Source: Ferruginibacter sp.
GTDB lineage: Bacteria > Bacteroidota > Bacteroidia > Chitinophagales > Chitinophagaceae
DNA: 6,068 nt
Direction: 5' to 3'
Assembly (NCBI GenBank): GCA_025362765.1
Contig: JANYFI010000577.1
Coordinates: 1 to 6,068, forward strand
Below are positions 5,772 to 6,068 of this stretch, in pieces (the stretch's first letter is position 1; every line of letters begins with the position of its first letter). The notes beneath the pieces were generated by a model, which did no database searches, was not told where the DNA came from, and saw nothing but the letters and a program-made list of their open reading frames with translations. Position numbers and translations under genes: made by a program.

Positions 5772-5833
5772 CACAAATTTTACCACCTTATCCCGATTAT
5801 TTAAAAAATCAGGTCAAAATAATCATATTTATT

Positions 5834-6068
5834 ATGGAAGAAAAGTTGAAACAAACAGCTGAAGGGCAAATCGCTTCGGAACAAACGCAAGGGTTTACGG
5901 ATATCAATTCAGATTCGGATATTCCGGGAAATAATCATTTAAGCAATGAAGAAGGCGATACAGCGTTAGAAAAAGTGCAGGCGGAACTGGATGAGCAAAA
6001 AGATAAGTACATCCGTTTGTTTGCAGAATTTGATAATTACAAACGCCGAAGTGCAAAGGAAAGAATTG
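5834..6068 (+). CDS. grpE: GrpE, nucleotide exchange factor of DnaK (5' part only)
   Basis: The first 78 residues of GrpE, cut by the window edge. GrpE drives ADP release from DnaK and works with DnaJ in cytosolic protein folding. Residues 1-43 are the acidic, disordered N-terminal tail typical of the family. From about 44 the long dimerising helix begins (ALEKVQAELDEQKDKYIRLFAEFDNYKRR), and the signature LFAEFDNYKRRSAKERI at 62-78 is what identifies it. The ATG at 5834 is the first start in the frame after a clear promoter and gives the usual tail length; no Shine-Dalgarno precedes it. In this phylum grpE is commonly followed by dnaJ, which would lie beyond the window. Confidence 0.93.
   Translation, partial: MEEKLKQTAEGQIASEQTQGFTDINSDSDIPGNNHLSNEEGDTALEKVQAELDEQKDKYIRLFAEFDNYKRRSAKERI

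Noticed and set aside
1..6068. CRISPR arrays, tRNA or rRNA genes, insertion sequences, attachment sites
   Set aside because: No regularly spaced repeats, cloverleaf sequences, transposase frames or terminal inverted repeats with target duplications were seen.

Overview
The window looks like chromosomal DNA of a Bacteroidota bacterium, most plausibly from the Chitinophagaceae/Sphingobacteriia side; the family-level placement is inference. The signs are an AT-rich composition, no Shine-Dalgarno sequences before any of the starts, TAnnTTTG-type -7 promoter boxes, a type IX secretion (T9SS) C-terminal sorting domain, and a KdpD sensor module encoded separately from its kinase.

Layout. Positions 1-2967 (+) are the end of a probable operon: the tail of an unidentified gene, a short KdpD-type sensor protein (KdpD N-terminal domain plus Usp domain), and, overlapping it by one base (TAATG), a membrane HAMP-PAS histidine kinase. 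No kdpFABC gene and no response regulator lies inside the window. Positions 3078-3548 (+) encode a single-gene peroxiredoxin with its own promoter and a strong terminator hairpin behind it. Positions 3666-4010 (+) hold a very small secreted protein that is essentially a signal peptide fused to a T9SS type A sorting domain. It has no ATG and appears to start at CTG. Its promoter copies the architecture of the peroxiredoxin promoter. Positions 4011-4409 are an unusually long, AT-rich gap between convergent genes, with two dyad-containing direct repeats and an intrinsic terminator for the minus strand. Positions 4410-5591 (-) encode an RlmI-family rRNA methyltransferase. Positions 5592-5833 are a divergent promoter region, and from 5834 (+) the start of grpE runs off the window.

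How the genes fit together. The KdpD-like protein and the kinase probably form one two-polypeptide sensor for potassium or a related envelope signal. The peroxiredoxin, methyltransferase and GrpE are housekeeping or stress functions with separate promoters. The least ordinary content is the miniature CTG-started T9SS protein and the repeat-bearing gap after it.
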